A stretch of 10,751 nt of DNA. Source: Acidobacteriota bacterium (GTDB taxonomy: Bacteria > Acidobacteriota > UBA6911 > RPQK01 > JADFOI01). Location of the stretch: NCBI GenBank assembly GCA_027295745.1, contig JAPUKI010000396.1, positions 1 to 10,751 on the forward strand. The letters run 5' to 3'. The notes under the pieces are model-generated. The model was not told where the DNA came from and searched no databases. It worked only from the letters and a program-made list of their open reading frames with translations. The translations under genes were made by a program, and so were the position numbers. Each line of letters opens with the position of its first letter. The first letter of the stretch is position 1. Shown in pieces: positions 1 to 7,229 of the stretch.

Positions 1-165
1 TACCAGCTGGCATTCATCCTCAATCCCACCAGCTTGAAACAGGTTCATGAGATCTCAGAACGGGGTGAAAAGATGCCCCAAAAATCCACCGACTTTTATC
101 CCAAGCTCTTGACGGGACTGACTCTCATGAAGATGGAAATTCAAAAGGAAGGAGGTAGGAGGTAG
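1..165 (+). CDS. DUF1015 family protein, C-terminal end (partial)
   Basis: This is the end of a gene that begins before the window. Frame 1 is open from base 1 and gives 54 residues before TAG at 163-165. The stretch LNPTSLKQVHEI, followed by MPQKSTDFYPKLLTGL, is what I recognise as the conserved C-terminus of DUF1015 proteins. These are soluble bacterial proteins of roughly 400 or more residues, and their biochemical role is not established. The natural end appears to be near MKMEI. The last four codons (GGRR) and the stop are made of the 7-bp repeat that starts at 151, so the reading frame has run into the repeat array. The gene converges on trmJ. The family call is fairly secure from the motif, but only about an eighth of the protein is visible. 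Confidence 0.75.
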   Translation, partial: YQLAFILNPTSLKQVHEISERGEKMPQKSTDFYPKLLTGLTLMKMEIQKEGGRR

Positions 166-292
166 GAGGTAGGAGGTAGGAGTCAGGAGATAGGAGGCAG
201 GAGCTCAGCCGGCCCGTGGTCTGTGGTCTGCCGGCTGTGGTCTGTGGTCAGCTGTCAGTTGTCAGGGGTCAGCGGTCAGGTGACCGGTGACC
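151..292. repeat. Heptanucleotide tandem repeat array between convergent genes
   Basis: Bases 151-206 are eight 7-bp units: four exact GGAGGTA copies, then variants GGAGTCA, GGAGATA, GGAGGCA and GGAGCTC. After a two-base phase shift, 216-292 holds eleven more 7-bp units: GTGGTCT and variants, then GCTGTCA, GTTGTCA, GGGGTCA and GCGGTCA, ending in two GGTGACC. The array fills the whole gap between the DUF1015 stop and the trmJ stop. It also supplies the last codons and stops of both genes. Heptamer arrays of this general kind are known as STRR sequences in cyanobacteria; here I only note the resemblance. Slipped-strand copy-number change is likely. Confidence 0.9.
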
Positions 293-1012
293 TCCCACGA
301 ACCATTCCACTTGGCTCATCATCCCTCGGAGGATCCGGACATCACGTGGCGTCAGATCGGCACGACCCAGAAATCGACGGATTGAACGCATGATGTGGTC
401 AGGATTTTGGGAATTCAGAAATCCAATATCAACCAAGACCCGCTGCATGTCAGCAAACATCTGCTCACGTTCCCCATCTGAAGCGAGCTGGAAGCTGAAA
501 TCGGATACTGGTGGCTGAACAGTAAAGATTTCGTAAGCAAGCACCAGGACCGCCTGGGCCAGATTCAAGACAGGAGAGTCAGGGCTGGCAGGGATGGAGA
601 CCAGGTACTGACATTTGGCCAGATGTGCATCAGTCAAACCACTGCGTTCAGGACCAAAGACCAGCGCCACTCTCTGGGCCTTTCCATATTCGCAGAGCCG
701 GGGCGCCATTTCGCGTGGAGTGTGAATCTTCTGGCTTCCCTTCCGCTTCCGTGCCGATGTGGTCCCAATGACGATATTTTCCTCTTCGACGGCCTCATCC
801 AAAGTGGAATAAATCTTGGCTGAAGTGACCAGATCGATGGCCTTTCCTGCCAACATTTGGCACTCCTCGTTCATCCATTCACGGGGACTCACCAGCTTCA
901 GGTGCTGCAAGCCCATGTTGTTCATGGCACGAGCGGCTGCACCGATGTTTCCTCCCCTCTGGGTTTCGACCAGCACAACGGAAATATTGCTCAATGGATT
1001 GGTTGGTTCCAC
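269..1012 (-). CDS. trmJ: TrmJ-type tRNA 2'-O-methyltransferase (SPOUT superfamily)
   Basis: The 247-residue protein matches the TrmJ/TrmH-type SPOUT methyltransferases, which transfer a methyl group from S-adenosylmethionine to the ribose 2'-OH of nucleotide 32 in the tRNA anticodon loop. All three SPOUT motifs are present: NIGAAARAMNNMG (residues 22-34, with the conserved Arg28), LVFGPERSGL (118-127), and LNLAQAVLVLAYEI (149-162), which forms part of the cofactor-binding knot. The C-terminal helical extension with MRSIRRFLGRA and LRGMMSQVEW resembles the E. coli TrmJ tail, favouring TrmJ over other SPOUT members. Length is normal for the family. Translation starts at GTG (1010-1012). An in-frame stop lies six bases upstream and the next Met is inside motif 1, so no other start works. 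The final residues GGHRSPDR and the TGA come from the heptamer array, so the tail is not ancestral. A 198-bp gap separates it from the aminotransferase. Confidence 0.88.
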   Translation of the reverse strand: MEPTNPLSNISVVLVETQRGGNIGAAARAMNNMGLQHLKLVSPREWMNEECQMLAGKAIDLVTSAKIYSTLDEAVEEENIVIGTTSARKRKGSQKIHTPREMAPRLCEYGKAQRVALVFGPERSGLTDAHLAKCQYLVSIPASPDSPVLNLAQAVLVLAYEIFTVQPPVSDFSFQLASDGEREQMFADMQRVLVDIGFLNSQNPDHIMRSIRRFLGRADLTPRDVRILRGMMSQVEWFVGGHRSPDR

Positions 1013-1062
1013 AACTCACTTAGTGCGAGTGTTCAAGAAGGCCAAGCTCTTCGTTCTCCGCG

Positions 1063-1134
1063 CCCTTCGGAAGTTCGGGGACAGGCCCCGAATTCGGGGA
1101 GAATTCCTGGGCCTGGCCCCGAACATCCGAAGGG
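1063..1134. repeat. Large inverted repeat, REP/MITE-like, upstream of trmJ
   Basis: Arms of 26 bp at 1063-1088 and 1109-1134 are inverted copies with two mismatches. They begin CCCTTCGG and end CAGGCCC, around a 20-bp centre. A perfect 14-bp palindrome, CCCCGAATTCGGGG, sits at 1086-1099 and overlaps the left arm, so two alternative folds are possible. The element occupies most of the 198 bp between the aminotransferase stop and the trmJ start. There is no T-run after either arm, so it is not a classical terminator, although a hairpin this strong could slow transcription or protect an mRNA end. The remainder of 1013-1210 shows nothing else I can support; open frames across it are by-products of the GC-rich palindrome. 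Confidence 0.85.
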
Positions 1135-1210
1135 CTTGTGCGGCCTCGCTCTTGACCTACCTGACACCCGCAACCAAAACTCCGGAATGACGCCTTCACC
1201 AAAGCAGTGT

Positions 1211-2410
1211 TCACCCTGCATCTGCTCTTTTCAGGCGTGCGCTCACAGCTGCCTTGATTCGTGAGAAGGCTTCCCTGAGATGATCCATAGAGGCAGCATA
1301 GGAAATGCGAATATAGCCCTCCATGCCAAAGGCCGAGCCGGGAACAGTGGCAACTCTCGCTTCTTGGATCAGGAGTTTGGCAAATTCTTCAGAGGTCGAA
1401 ATGCCCATCCCTTGCATGCACTTTTTAACATTGGGAAACATGTAAAATGCTCCCTGGGGCGGCGCACAGGAGAAACCGGGAAGCTCTTTCAGGCAGCTCA
1501 GCACAAAGTCTCTCCGAGCCTGATATTCTTCCTTCATTTCCCGCACGATCTCAGGATCACTTTGGAGAGCGAACAAAGCGGCCTTCTGTGAAATTGAGGT
1601 GGGATTCCCGGTCTGATGGCTCTGAAAGGCAGAGATCTTTTTGATCAGTTCTGTGTGGCTCACACAAAATCCGATTCTCCAACCAGTCATTGCATAGGTT
1701 TTGGATACTGAACCTAGTATGGCGAAGAAATCATCTGAAGATTTCACAAAAGAAGCCACTGAAACGTGCGAAGCTTCACTGTAGGTAAAGTAGTCGTAAG
1801 CTTCATCGAAAAGCAAGAAGAGTCCCTTGCTGCGAGCCAATCCAACCAGTTCTTCAATGATAGAACCGGGTATCACCGCCCCAGTGGGATTACTAGGGGT
1901 ATTAACAATAATCCCTCGGGTGTTAGGGCTGATCTTCTCTGCCACGTCTTCTGCTCGGAGGATGAATCCGTTTGCTTCTGAAGTCACAACTTCCCGCGGC
2001 ACGGCACCTGTCATCTTGATGACTTCAGGAAATGTGACCCAATAAGGCGTTGGCAGCAGGACCTCATCACCTTCCTCAAAGAGGGCCATACAGACGTTGT
2101 AGATGGAATGCTTGGAACCACATGAAATAATGACGTTCGCCGCCGAAAAGTCCGTGTCCCAGCGCCGATTGTATTGGTCTGCTACTGTCTGGCGCAGCTC
2201 CTGAATGCCAGCCGAAGCCGTATATTTGGTGAAATCTCCCTCAATGGCTTCGATGCCCGCTTGTTTGATTGACTGTGGTGTTGGAAAGTCGGGCTCACCC
2301 ACCCCCAGATCGATGACATCGACACCTTGCTGCCTTAGGAGTTGGGCCTCCTGCATAATCACCATGGTTGGTGAAGGGGAGATGCTGGCCATCCTTTTGG
2401 CATACTTCAT
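1211..2410 (-). CDS. Aspartate aminotransferase-like class I PLP aminotransferase
   Basis: The 399-residue protein is a full-length fold-type I aminotransferase using pyridoxal phosphate to move amino groups between an amino acid and a 2-oxo acid in the cytosol. Visible landmarks are the N-terminal VIDLGVGEPDFPTP (32-45), NTPSNPTGAV (170-179, Asn174 contacting the cofactor), FDEAYDYF (201-208, Asp202 to the pyridine nitrogen), the Schiff-base lysine Lys237 in SVSKTYAMTGWRIGF, and Arg368 in YIRISYA for the substrate carboxylate. This set points to the aspartate/prephenate aminotransferase branch. Sequence alone does not settle the amino donor. Start ATG 2408-2410 has AGGAG 11 bases upstream. 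A likely promoter lies just after the upstream YhaM stop, so the gene may be transcribed independently despite the shared strand. Confidence 0.88.
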   Translation of the reverse strand: MKYAKRMASISPSPTMVIMQEAQLLRQQGVDVIDLGVGEPDFPTPQSIKQAGIEAIEGDFTKYTASAGIQELRQTVADQYNRRWDTDFSAANVIISCGSKHSIYNVCMALFEEGDEVLLPTPYWVTFPEVIKMTGAVPREVVTSEANGFILRAEDVAEKISPNTRGIIVNTPSNPTGAVIPGSIIEELVGLARSKGLFLLFDEAYDYFTYSEASHVSVASFVKSSDDFFAILGSVSKTYAMTGWRIGFCVSHTELIKKISAFQSHQTGNPTSISQKAALFALQSDPEIVREMKEEYQARRDFVLSCLKELPGFSCAPPQGAFYMFPNVKKCMQGMGISTSEEFAKLLIQEARVATVPGSAFGMEGYIRISYAASMDHLREAFSRIKAAVSARLKRADAG

Positions 2411-2449
2411 GACTGTTAATTCTCCTCTATCCGCTGACGGAGCCGTATA

Positions 2450-2501
2450 TGAGGCTCCTCCCTTTTCTCCAAGACCTGGGTGAGGCCTTTGAGGCTCCTC
2501 C
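2450..2501 (-). repeat. 12-bp direct repeat in the aminotransferase leader
   Basis: TGAGGCTCCTCC occurs at 2450-2461 and again at 2490-2501, exactly 40 bp apart, inside the 110-bp gap before the aminotransferase. On the transcribed minus strand each copy contains GGAGGAG, which looks like a ribosome-binding site but is too far from the ATG to act as one. A 6-bp stem (GGAGCC 2439-2444 with GGCTCC 2453-2458) is possible in the leader. No known riboswitch is recognised here. Confidence 0.5.
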
Positions 2502-2510
2502 AGCTCAGAA

Positions 2511-2540
2511 ATTATAGGGCTTATTGGGAAATCGAGGCAA
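2511..2540 (-). promoter_or_regulatory. Likely sigma-70 promoter for the aminotransferase gene
   Basis: On the minus strand a perfect TATAAT (2511-2516) follows TTGCCT (2535-2540) with an 18-bp spacer. The -35 box matches the TTGACA consensus at four of six positions. The -10 box sits immediately downstream of the YhaM stop codon (2521-2523). This would give a leader of roughly 95 nt before the ATG at 2410. It is a sequence-match prediction only. Confidence 0.45.
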
Positions 2541-3516
2541 GCAGCTGGTGCTCGGAAGGCTCATCATATTTGCCTTTGAAAACCACTCTGCCGAGATAGC
2601 GATCAAATGCAGTGAAGTCCGAATCTCCCGGATCTTCCTTGCGAACCCGACAGAGTCGATTCAGCTTAGCATCCAGATCATCAATATAATGAAGAATTAA
2701 AGCCTCTGGCAGTTTGGGCCGTCGGGGAGAACCCCACTCAAGTTGTCCCTGATGACTCAGAATCAGATGCTCGAGCAGCATTAACAGCCTTTCAGGAAAC
2801 TCAGGAATTCGAGCTGCTTCTCTTCGCAACAAATCGCGTCCCATCACAACGTGGCCAATCAGGCGACCTCGGGCAGTATAGGAAGGATTTTGCGCACCAC
2901 TCAATTCCTCCAATTTTCCAATGTCGTGCAAAACAGCGCCGGCGATCAACAGATCTTTATCCAAATCCGGGTACTTGTCGGCAAAAAAAAGGGCACTTTC
3001 CACTACAGACAGTACATGTTCGAGAAATCCACCCCAATAGTCGTGATGGATTTCAACACCAGCTGGGTAGCTCTTTATTTGCTCCTCATTGTCATTCAGG
3101 ACATTGGTTAGCAGCTGTACAATACAGGGACGTGAGGTCTGTTGAAGGACCAGGGAATGGAGTTTCTGCCACATCTCCTCAATGTCATACTCGGTACAAG
3201 GAATCAGATCTTCCACATCGAAGTCGTCCTCAGAATCCCTCTCCGGAAGCGCCTTTCGAATCCGCTTCAGGATCAGCTGTTTACTTCCATTGTAAACCTG
3301 AACAACCCCCTGGTATTTGACGAAATCTCCTGCCTGGATTCCCTCTTGAACTTCTTCAATGTTCTCCCAGAGCTTGCCTTCAATTCGACCGCTACTGTCC
3401 CCCAGCACCAGTCTCAAATAGAGCTCCCCGTTCTTCTTTAATTTTGCTTGCTTGCTGCGAACTTGGCAGTAGGAGGTAACGGACTCGTTCTCTTGAAGAT
3501 GCTTGATGAATTTCAT
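2521..3516 (-). CDS. YhaM-family 3'-5' exoribonuclease (OB fold + HD domain)
   Basis: The protein combines an N-terminal OB-fold nucleic-acid-binding domain (roughly residues 10-85, with YLRLVLGDSSGRIEGKLW) and a C-terminal HD metal-dependent domain. Numbered from the ATG at 3516, the metal-binding set is GGFLEHV (His167), LHDIGKLEEL (His197-Asp198), HLILSHQG (His250, His255) and HYIDDLDAK (Asp279-Asp280). This matches Bacillus YhaM and staphylococcal Cbf1, which degrade RNA and single-stranded DNA from the 3' end. Length from this start is 331 residues, near the usual 310-330. The frame also has a GTG at 3538-3540 adding eight residues. I prefer ATG 3516 because family members begin close to this lysine-rich stretch, although neither start has a clear ribosome-binding site. 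It is divergent to the GNAT gene across a very short spacer. Confidence 0.85.
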   Translation of the reverse strand: MKFIKHLQENESVTSYCQVRSKQAKLKKNGELYLRLVLGDSSGRIEGKLWENIEEVQEGIQAGDFVKYQGVVQVYNGSKQLILKRIRKALPERDSEDDFDVEDLIPCTEYDIEEMWQKLHSLVLQQTSRPCIVQLLTNVLNDNEEQIKSYPAGVEIHHDYWGGFLEHVLSVVESALFFADKYPDLDKDLLIAGAVLHDIGKLEELSGAQNPSYTARGRLIGHVVMGRDLLRREAARIPEFPERLLMLLEHLILSHQGQLEWGSPRRPKLPEALILHYIDDLDAKLNRLCRVRKEDPGDSDFTAFDRYLGRVVFKGKYDEPSEHQLLASISQ

Positions 3517-3562
3517 GGCTTGACAAGAGGAAGATAGCACTCAAGACTGACAGGGGGGAAAG

Positions 3563-3590
3563 GCTGACAACTGACAGCTGACAGCGGTCC
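3563..3590. repeat. Heptamer repeats in the divergent YhaM/GNAT spacer
   Basis: Three consecutive 7-bp units (GCTGACA, ACTGACA, GCTGACA) plus a diverged GCGGTCC fill 3563-3590, and an isolated ACTGACA lies at 3546-3552. These are the reverse complements of the TGTCA-type heptamers at 250-278 and so belong to the same repeat family. They occupy nearly all of the 88 bp between two divergent start codons. The TGACA core resembles part of a -35 box, but no matching -10 box is found at correct spacing on either strand. Confidence 0.75.
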
Positions 3591-3604
3591 TGTAGAACGA
3601 AACA

Positions 3605-4543
3605 ATGCAGACTGTAGCGCTTTCACAGGTTGATTCTCAGGAGCTTGAGAGGACCTTTCAGCAGGAGATCCAATGGTGGCAGAATGAGCTCTTCTGGGAC
3701 TATCAGCCAGCCGTGTCTTTGATCAAGAAGTTTATCGCCTCGCGAAGCCTGTCCGGTTGGGCCCTCAAGACCGATGCAGGTAGTCTTTCAGGCTATTCTT
3801 ACTACGTTATCAATCATCCGGTCGCCTACATTGGCAATCTCTACATCCGTTCCGAGCGTGCCTCTCCGGCAGGTTACGCCGAGCTCCTGGACAAGATTCT
3901 TCATTCCCTCAGATCAGGGCAAGAAATCCGACGGATCGAAAGCCAGATCTTTGCTTTCAATTGCGATTTGGTTCCTCTCTTTGAGCAGCATGAATTCACT
4001 GCTCTCAAACGTCATTTTCTCTCCTTACCTCTGGATCACCTCGTGGAAGGGAAAAAGTCCGAGCTGCAACCCGAGTTCCAGATCTCTCAGTGGGAAAACA
4101 GGTTCTTCTTTCCGGCAGCTGAAGTGATCTACAACAGTTACGACGGCTCTCCTGATTACGAGCTTTGCCACGATTACCAGTCAAGTGAGGGATGTATCCG
4201 ATTCTTGCGCAACCTGGTGCAACATCCCGGATGTGGCATCTTTAGCCCACGGATCAGTTACGTTGCTTTGGATTGCGAGGAACGAGTCTGTGGTGTTTTA
4301 CTCACTTCAAAGATCAGTCCCGATACGGGCATGATCCCACAAATTTCAGTCAGAAGTGACTGTCAGGGAAAAGGGCTCGGATCTTTTCTTTTACAGACCT
4401 ATTTCAGAGAGGCCCGCCAATCTGGTTTGGAGCGAATCACCCTTTCGGTGTCCGAAGCCAATCATCGAGCTTGCCAGCTCTATTTGCGACTGGGTTTTCG
4501 GAAGACCAAGGACTTTCATGCCTTCGTTCGAGATCTAGGTTGA
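3605..4543 (+). CDS. GNAT-family N-acetyltransferase with two GNAT-like halves
   Basis: The 312-residue protein ends in a clear GNAT domain. Motif A is ISVRSDCQGKGLGSFLL (247-263) with the acetyl-CoA pyrophosphate loop QGKGLG (254-259), followed by a helix and the motif-B region LSVSEANHRACQLYLRLGF (280-298), which is typical of enzymes acetylating an amino group. The first half (about 20-142) has a similar secondary-structure rhythm (GYSYYVIN, YIGNLYIRSE, LFEQHEFTALKRHFLSLPL) but lacks the Q-x-x-G-x-G loop. I infer a degenerate, non-catalytic second GNAT unit. The substrate is unknown. ATG 3605-3607 is the first start, with no obvious ribosome-binding site upstream. The gene ends at TGA 4541-4543, overlapping the opposite-strand hydrolase by 9 bp. 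Confidence 0.8.
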   Translation: MQTVALSQVDSQELERTFQQEIQWWQNELFWDYQPAVSLIKKFIASRSLSGWALKTDAGSLSGYSYYVINHPVAYIGNLYIRSERASPAGYAELLDKILHSLRSGQEIRRIESQIFAFNCDLVPLFEQHEFTALKRHFLSLPLDHLVEGKKSELQPEFQISQWENRFFFPAAEVIYNSYDGSPDYELCHDYQSSEGCIRFLRNLVQHPGCGIFSPRISYVALDCEERVCGVLLTSKISPDTGMIPQISVRSDCQGKGLGSFLLQTYFREARQSGLERITLSVSEANHRACQLYLRLGFRKTKDFHAFVRDLG

Positions 4544-5464
4544 ATTGCTAACCCGGTTCCTCAAGGTTCCGATTCTTTCAATCGATACTTCCACCAAATC
4601 TCCAGCCTTGAGAAACACCGGCGGCTTGCGAAACACCCCGACTCCCCCTGGTGTACCCGTAAAGATCAGATCACCCGTATGCAGGGTGATGGTCTGTGAA
4701 ATATAAGAAACCAACGTGTAGCAATCGAAGATCTGGTTTTCCGTGTTAGAGGACTGTTGCACCTTTCCATTCACACGGAGCTCAATGTCCAGCTGATGAG
4801 GATCTCCGATTTCATCTTCCGTGACAAGAAAAGGACCGCAAGGAGCAAAGGTGTCACATGATTTTCCCCGAACCCATTGCTTGTCGGAGAATTGGAGATC
4901 CCGGGCACTAACGTCATTTCCGATGGTATAACCAGCGATGGCCTGACGCGCTCTCTGGGGGGAGAGTTCTTTCCCACTCTCCAACATCACCACGCACAGC
5001 TCAGCTTCCGGATCCACTTTTTGACTGATGGTGGGAAGTCTGATCTCGTCCTCGGCACCGATCAAACTGCTGGGAAACTTGGCAAATATCAGAGGATTGG
5101 GGGGAAGAGGAAGGTTTTGTTCCTGAGCGTGGTCCCGGTAGTTTAAACCTATGCCAATGATTTTCTCGGGATTCGGTATGGGCGGCAGGAGCCGGATCAT
5201 CTCTCTATCGTAGACAGCTAGTTTCGCAACTTCTGAGCCTTCCCTGAGCAGTTCAAGAATCCTCTGTGCCAGTTCAAGAGCGATTCTTCCAGGCGCCAGC
5301 CAAGCCCTCAGATCTGGGGAATCAAAGAGCTCATTCTCTGATGAGGAAAACTCTCCTCTGGCGGCAAGCGCTCTTCCAGCCTCGAGTAAATCCACAATTT
5401 TTCCTTGGTGGAGTTCAAACCCAAATCGGTTCTGACTCCCATGGGAAAAGCTGCAGAATCTCAC
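4535..5464 (-). CDS. Fumarylacetoacetate hydrolase (FAH) family protein
   Basis: The 309-residue protein carries the FAH-superfamily core, a metal-dependent fold for hydrolysis, decarboxylation or isomerisation of beta-diketo acids such as acylpyruvates and aromatic ring-cleavage products. Visible are IIGIGLNYRDHAQE (102-115), the metal ligands Glu153 and Glu155 in DPEAEL with Asp184 in GNDVSARDLQ, GKSCDTFAPCGP (200-211), and LHTGDLIFTGTPGGVG (261-276). The N-terminal extension (1-95) is common in full-length members. The exact substrate cannot be read from sequence, and no ring-cleavage genes are nearby. The start is GTG 5462-5464. It shares four bases (GTGA) with the stop of the transglycosylase gene and has GGAG four bases upstream, so translation is probably coupled. 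It should be the last gene of the S41 protease operon. Confidence 0.85.
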   Translation of the reverse strand: MRFCSFSHGSQNRFGFELHQGKIVDLLEAGRALAARGEFSSSENELFDSPDLRAWLAPGRIALELAQRILELLREGSEVAKLAVYDREMIRLLPPIPNPEKIIGIGLNYRDHAQEQNLPLPPNPLIFAKFPSSLIGAEDEIRLPTISQKVDPEAELCVVMLESGKELSPQRARQAIAGYTIGNDVSARDLQFSDKQWVRGKSCDTFAPCGPFLVTEDEIGDPHQLDIELRVNGKVQQSSNTENQIFDCYTLVSYISQTITLHTGDLIFTGTPGGVGVFRKPPVFLKAGDLVEVSIERIGTLRNRVSNST

Positions 5465-7191
5465 CGATCTCCAGTTGTTTCCTGAGAGGAGCCCTGAGCG
5501 ACTGACTCTGGAGAAGCCAGGAGTCGAATTCTCTGCCCGGGATAAATCAGTTCATTTGGCCTGAGATTGTTCCAGAGCAAGAGATCCGCGACGGTGACCC
5601 TGTATCTGAGAGAGATTCTCGAGAGTGAATCTCCCCGTCTCACAGTGTAAGTGTCCGGCAACAGGGCCCCGGGTACAATCCGCCTGCCTGCCGAAGCGGA
5701 ACTGGGCAAGGGAATGAGTAAATCTTGACCTTCCCGGAGCCTGTGAATGTTTCGGATCTGATTCACCTGGGCAATCGCTTGAATCGAGGAAGAGTATGCT
5801 TGGGAAATCAGACCGAGCGTTTCCCCACGTAGCACTTTGTGATGTCGGAATTGCAGTTTTCTCTCCTCGGGAAGGGCCGCCAAGCGCTCTTTGAGAAGGT
5901 CACCTGTCCCCAAGGGCACCTTGAGCTGGTACTCCTTATAAGCAAATGGGGTGATTCCCCGCCTCAACTCGGGGTTTAATTCGAACAATGTAGCCACCGG
6001 AATACCGAGTTCTTCGGCTACAGTCTGCACAGCGACTTGTTCTTCAAGACTCACCGTTTCAAACTGCAGCGGACTATCTGGCTCGATCCAAAAACCGTAC
6101 CGCTCCGGATTTCTGAATATGATAATAGTGGCAAGAATTGAGGGAACAAAAAGTCTGGTCTCTCGGGGAAGCATTCTCCTCCTGATCATGGCCCAATAGT
6201 CAATATTCCCATAGCGCCTTTTGATCCTGTCAATTCGATTGGGACCCACATTGTAAGCTGCCATGGCCAGATTCCAGTCCCCGAAGCGCTCATACAGATC
6301 GGTGAGATGGCGGGCAGCTGCTTCGGTGGACTTAATGAGATCGGAGCGTTCGTCGATCCACCAATCCTGTCTGAGACCGTACAATTTCGCCGTTCCCAGC
6401 ATGAACTGCCAACTTCCCCTGGCCTTGGCTCGAGAGTAGGCGTTGGGTTTAAAGTGGCTCTCCACATGAGCCATGTAAACCAAATCAAGCGGGACTCCCT
6501 CCTTTTGAAAGATCTCACGAAAAAGCGGCACATATTTCCCGGCGCGCTTCAAGCCCTCTTCCATAATGTCGCGGCCACGGTTCTGATAGAAATTCAGCAA
6601 TCTGACAACGTCGTCATTCAACACCACTGGGATATCAAAGCGAGTCTCAAGAAGGTCCTGGCTAACCAGTTCTTTCAAGTGGGGATCAACTTGGATGGTA
6701 AAGAAGTTGAGGTCGGTAATCTCGTCTGAGGGAGTTGATACAAGACTCAGAAGCTGTATCTCTGCCGGATCGACCAAGGCTTGAAGCTCCAGCTCCTGGA
6801 TTTCCCCTAATAAATCATAGTAGGTGCTTTCCAGATGTGGATTGAGAAAGAATTCGAATCCTGAATTCTTGAGGGTGTCCAGAGCTTGCTGAAAGAGAAG
6901 ACGGCCCGCTTCAACCCCTCCCTCTCCAAAAAGTCTTTCTCCCCTCTCGAGTAAGCCTCTTGCCCTTCCAATCAGTAGATCGATGGGGTCTTCTGGCTCA
7001 ACAACGGGCACAGGGGAAAGTTCAACTGTCAACGTTTCCGGCGACGGTAGCTGAGCAACCGGTGGAGGCAGCTGGCCAGCCTCTCGGGCCATCACCTGAG
7101 GGGAAACGTTCCGCTTCGAAGCACAAGCCGGAAGCAGGAACAAACCACAAACACCCAGTACTTGTATTAGCCTTCGCCTGTACAGATGCAC
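5461..7191 (-). CDS. MltD-like lytic transglycosylase lipoprotein with two LysM domains
   Basis: The 576-residue protein is a predicted murein-cleaving lipoprotein. It has a basic N-terminus, a hydrophobic segment (about 8-20) and a lipobox LPAC with Cys23 as the lipidated residue, then a Pro-rich linker and a helical region. The SLT/GH23 catalytic domain spans about 215-340. Its likely catalytic Glu244 lies in YMAHVESHF, followed by ARGSWQFMLGTAKLYGL and LAMAAYNVGPNRI, the standard GH23 signatures. Two LysM peptidoglycan-binding repeats close the protein (about 451-494 and 514-558, the second starting YTVRRGDSL). This order matches MltD, which cleaves the MurNAc-GlcNAc bond to form 1,6-anhydroMurNAc. 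The start GTG 7189-7191 is the only usable one, as an in-frame stop lies 36 bases upstream. It follows the S41 protease by 38 bp and is probably co-transcribed with it. Confidence 0.9.
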   Translation of the reverse strand: MHLYRRRLIQVLGVCGLFLLPACASKRNVSPQVMAREAGQLPPPVAQLPSPETLTVELSPVPVVEPEDPIDLLIGRARGLLERGERLFGEGGVEAGRLLFQQALDTLKNSGFEFFLNPHLESTYYDLLGEIQELELQALVDPAEIQLLSLVSTPSDEITDLNFFTIQVDPHLKELVSQDLLETRFDIPVVLNDDVVRLLNFYQNRGRDIMEEGLKRAGKYVPLFREIFQKEGVPLDLVYMAHVESHFKPNAYSRAKARGSWQFMLGTAKLYGLRQDWWIDERSDLIKSTEAAARHLTDLYERFGDWNLAMAAYNVGPNRIDRIKRRYGNIDYWAMIRRRMLPRETRLFVPSILATIIIFRNPERYGFWIEPDSPLQFETVSLEEQVAVQTVAEELGIPVATLFELNPELRRGITPFAYKEYQLKVPLGTGDLLKERLAALPEERKLQFRHHKVLRGETLGLISQAYSSSIQAIAQVNQIRNIHRLREGQDLLIPLPSSASAGRRIVPGALLPDTYTVRRGDSLSRISLRYRVTVADLLLWNNLRPNELIYPGQRIRLLASPESVAQGSSQETTGDR

Positions 7192-7229
7192 ACTACCCCA
7201 CGTCGAATAATGGAATGCACGGGTTCAGA

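Noticed and set aside
151..292. Possible CRISPR array
   Set aside because: Units are 7 bp with no unique spacers and no cas genes nearby; this is a simple tandem repeat.
816..1264. Overlapping plus-strand open frames of 124 and 135 codons across the trmJ start and the palindrome
   Set aside because: They run antisense to trmJ and through a GC-rich inverted repeat with few stops; the translations are low complexity and match nothing I know.
3538..3540. GTG as start of the YhaM gene
   Set aside because: It would add eight residues not expected in the family and has no ribosome-binding site; the ATG at 3514-3516 fits better, although it too lacks a clear site.
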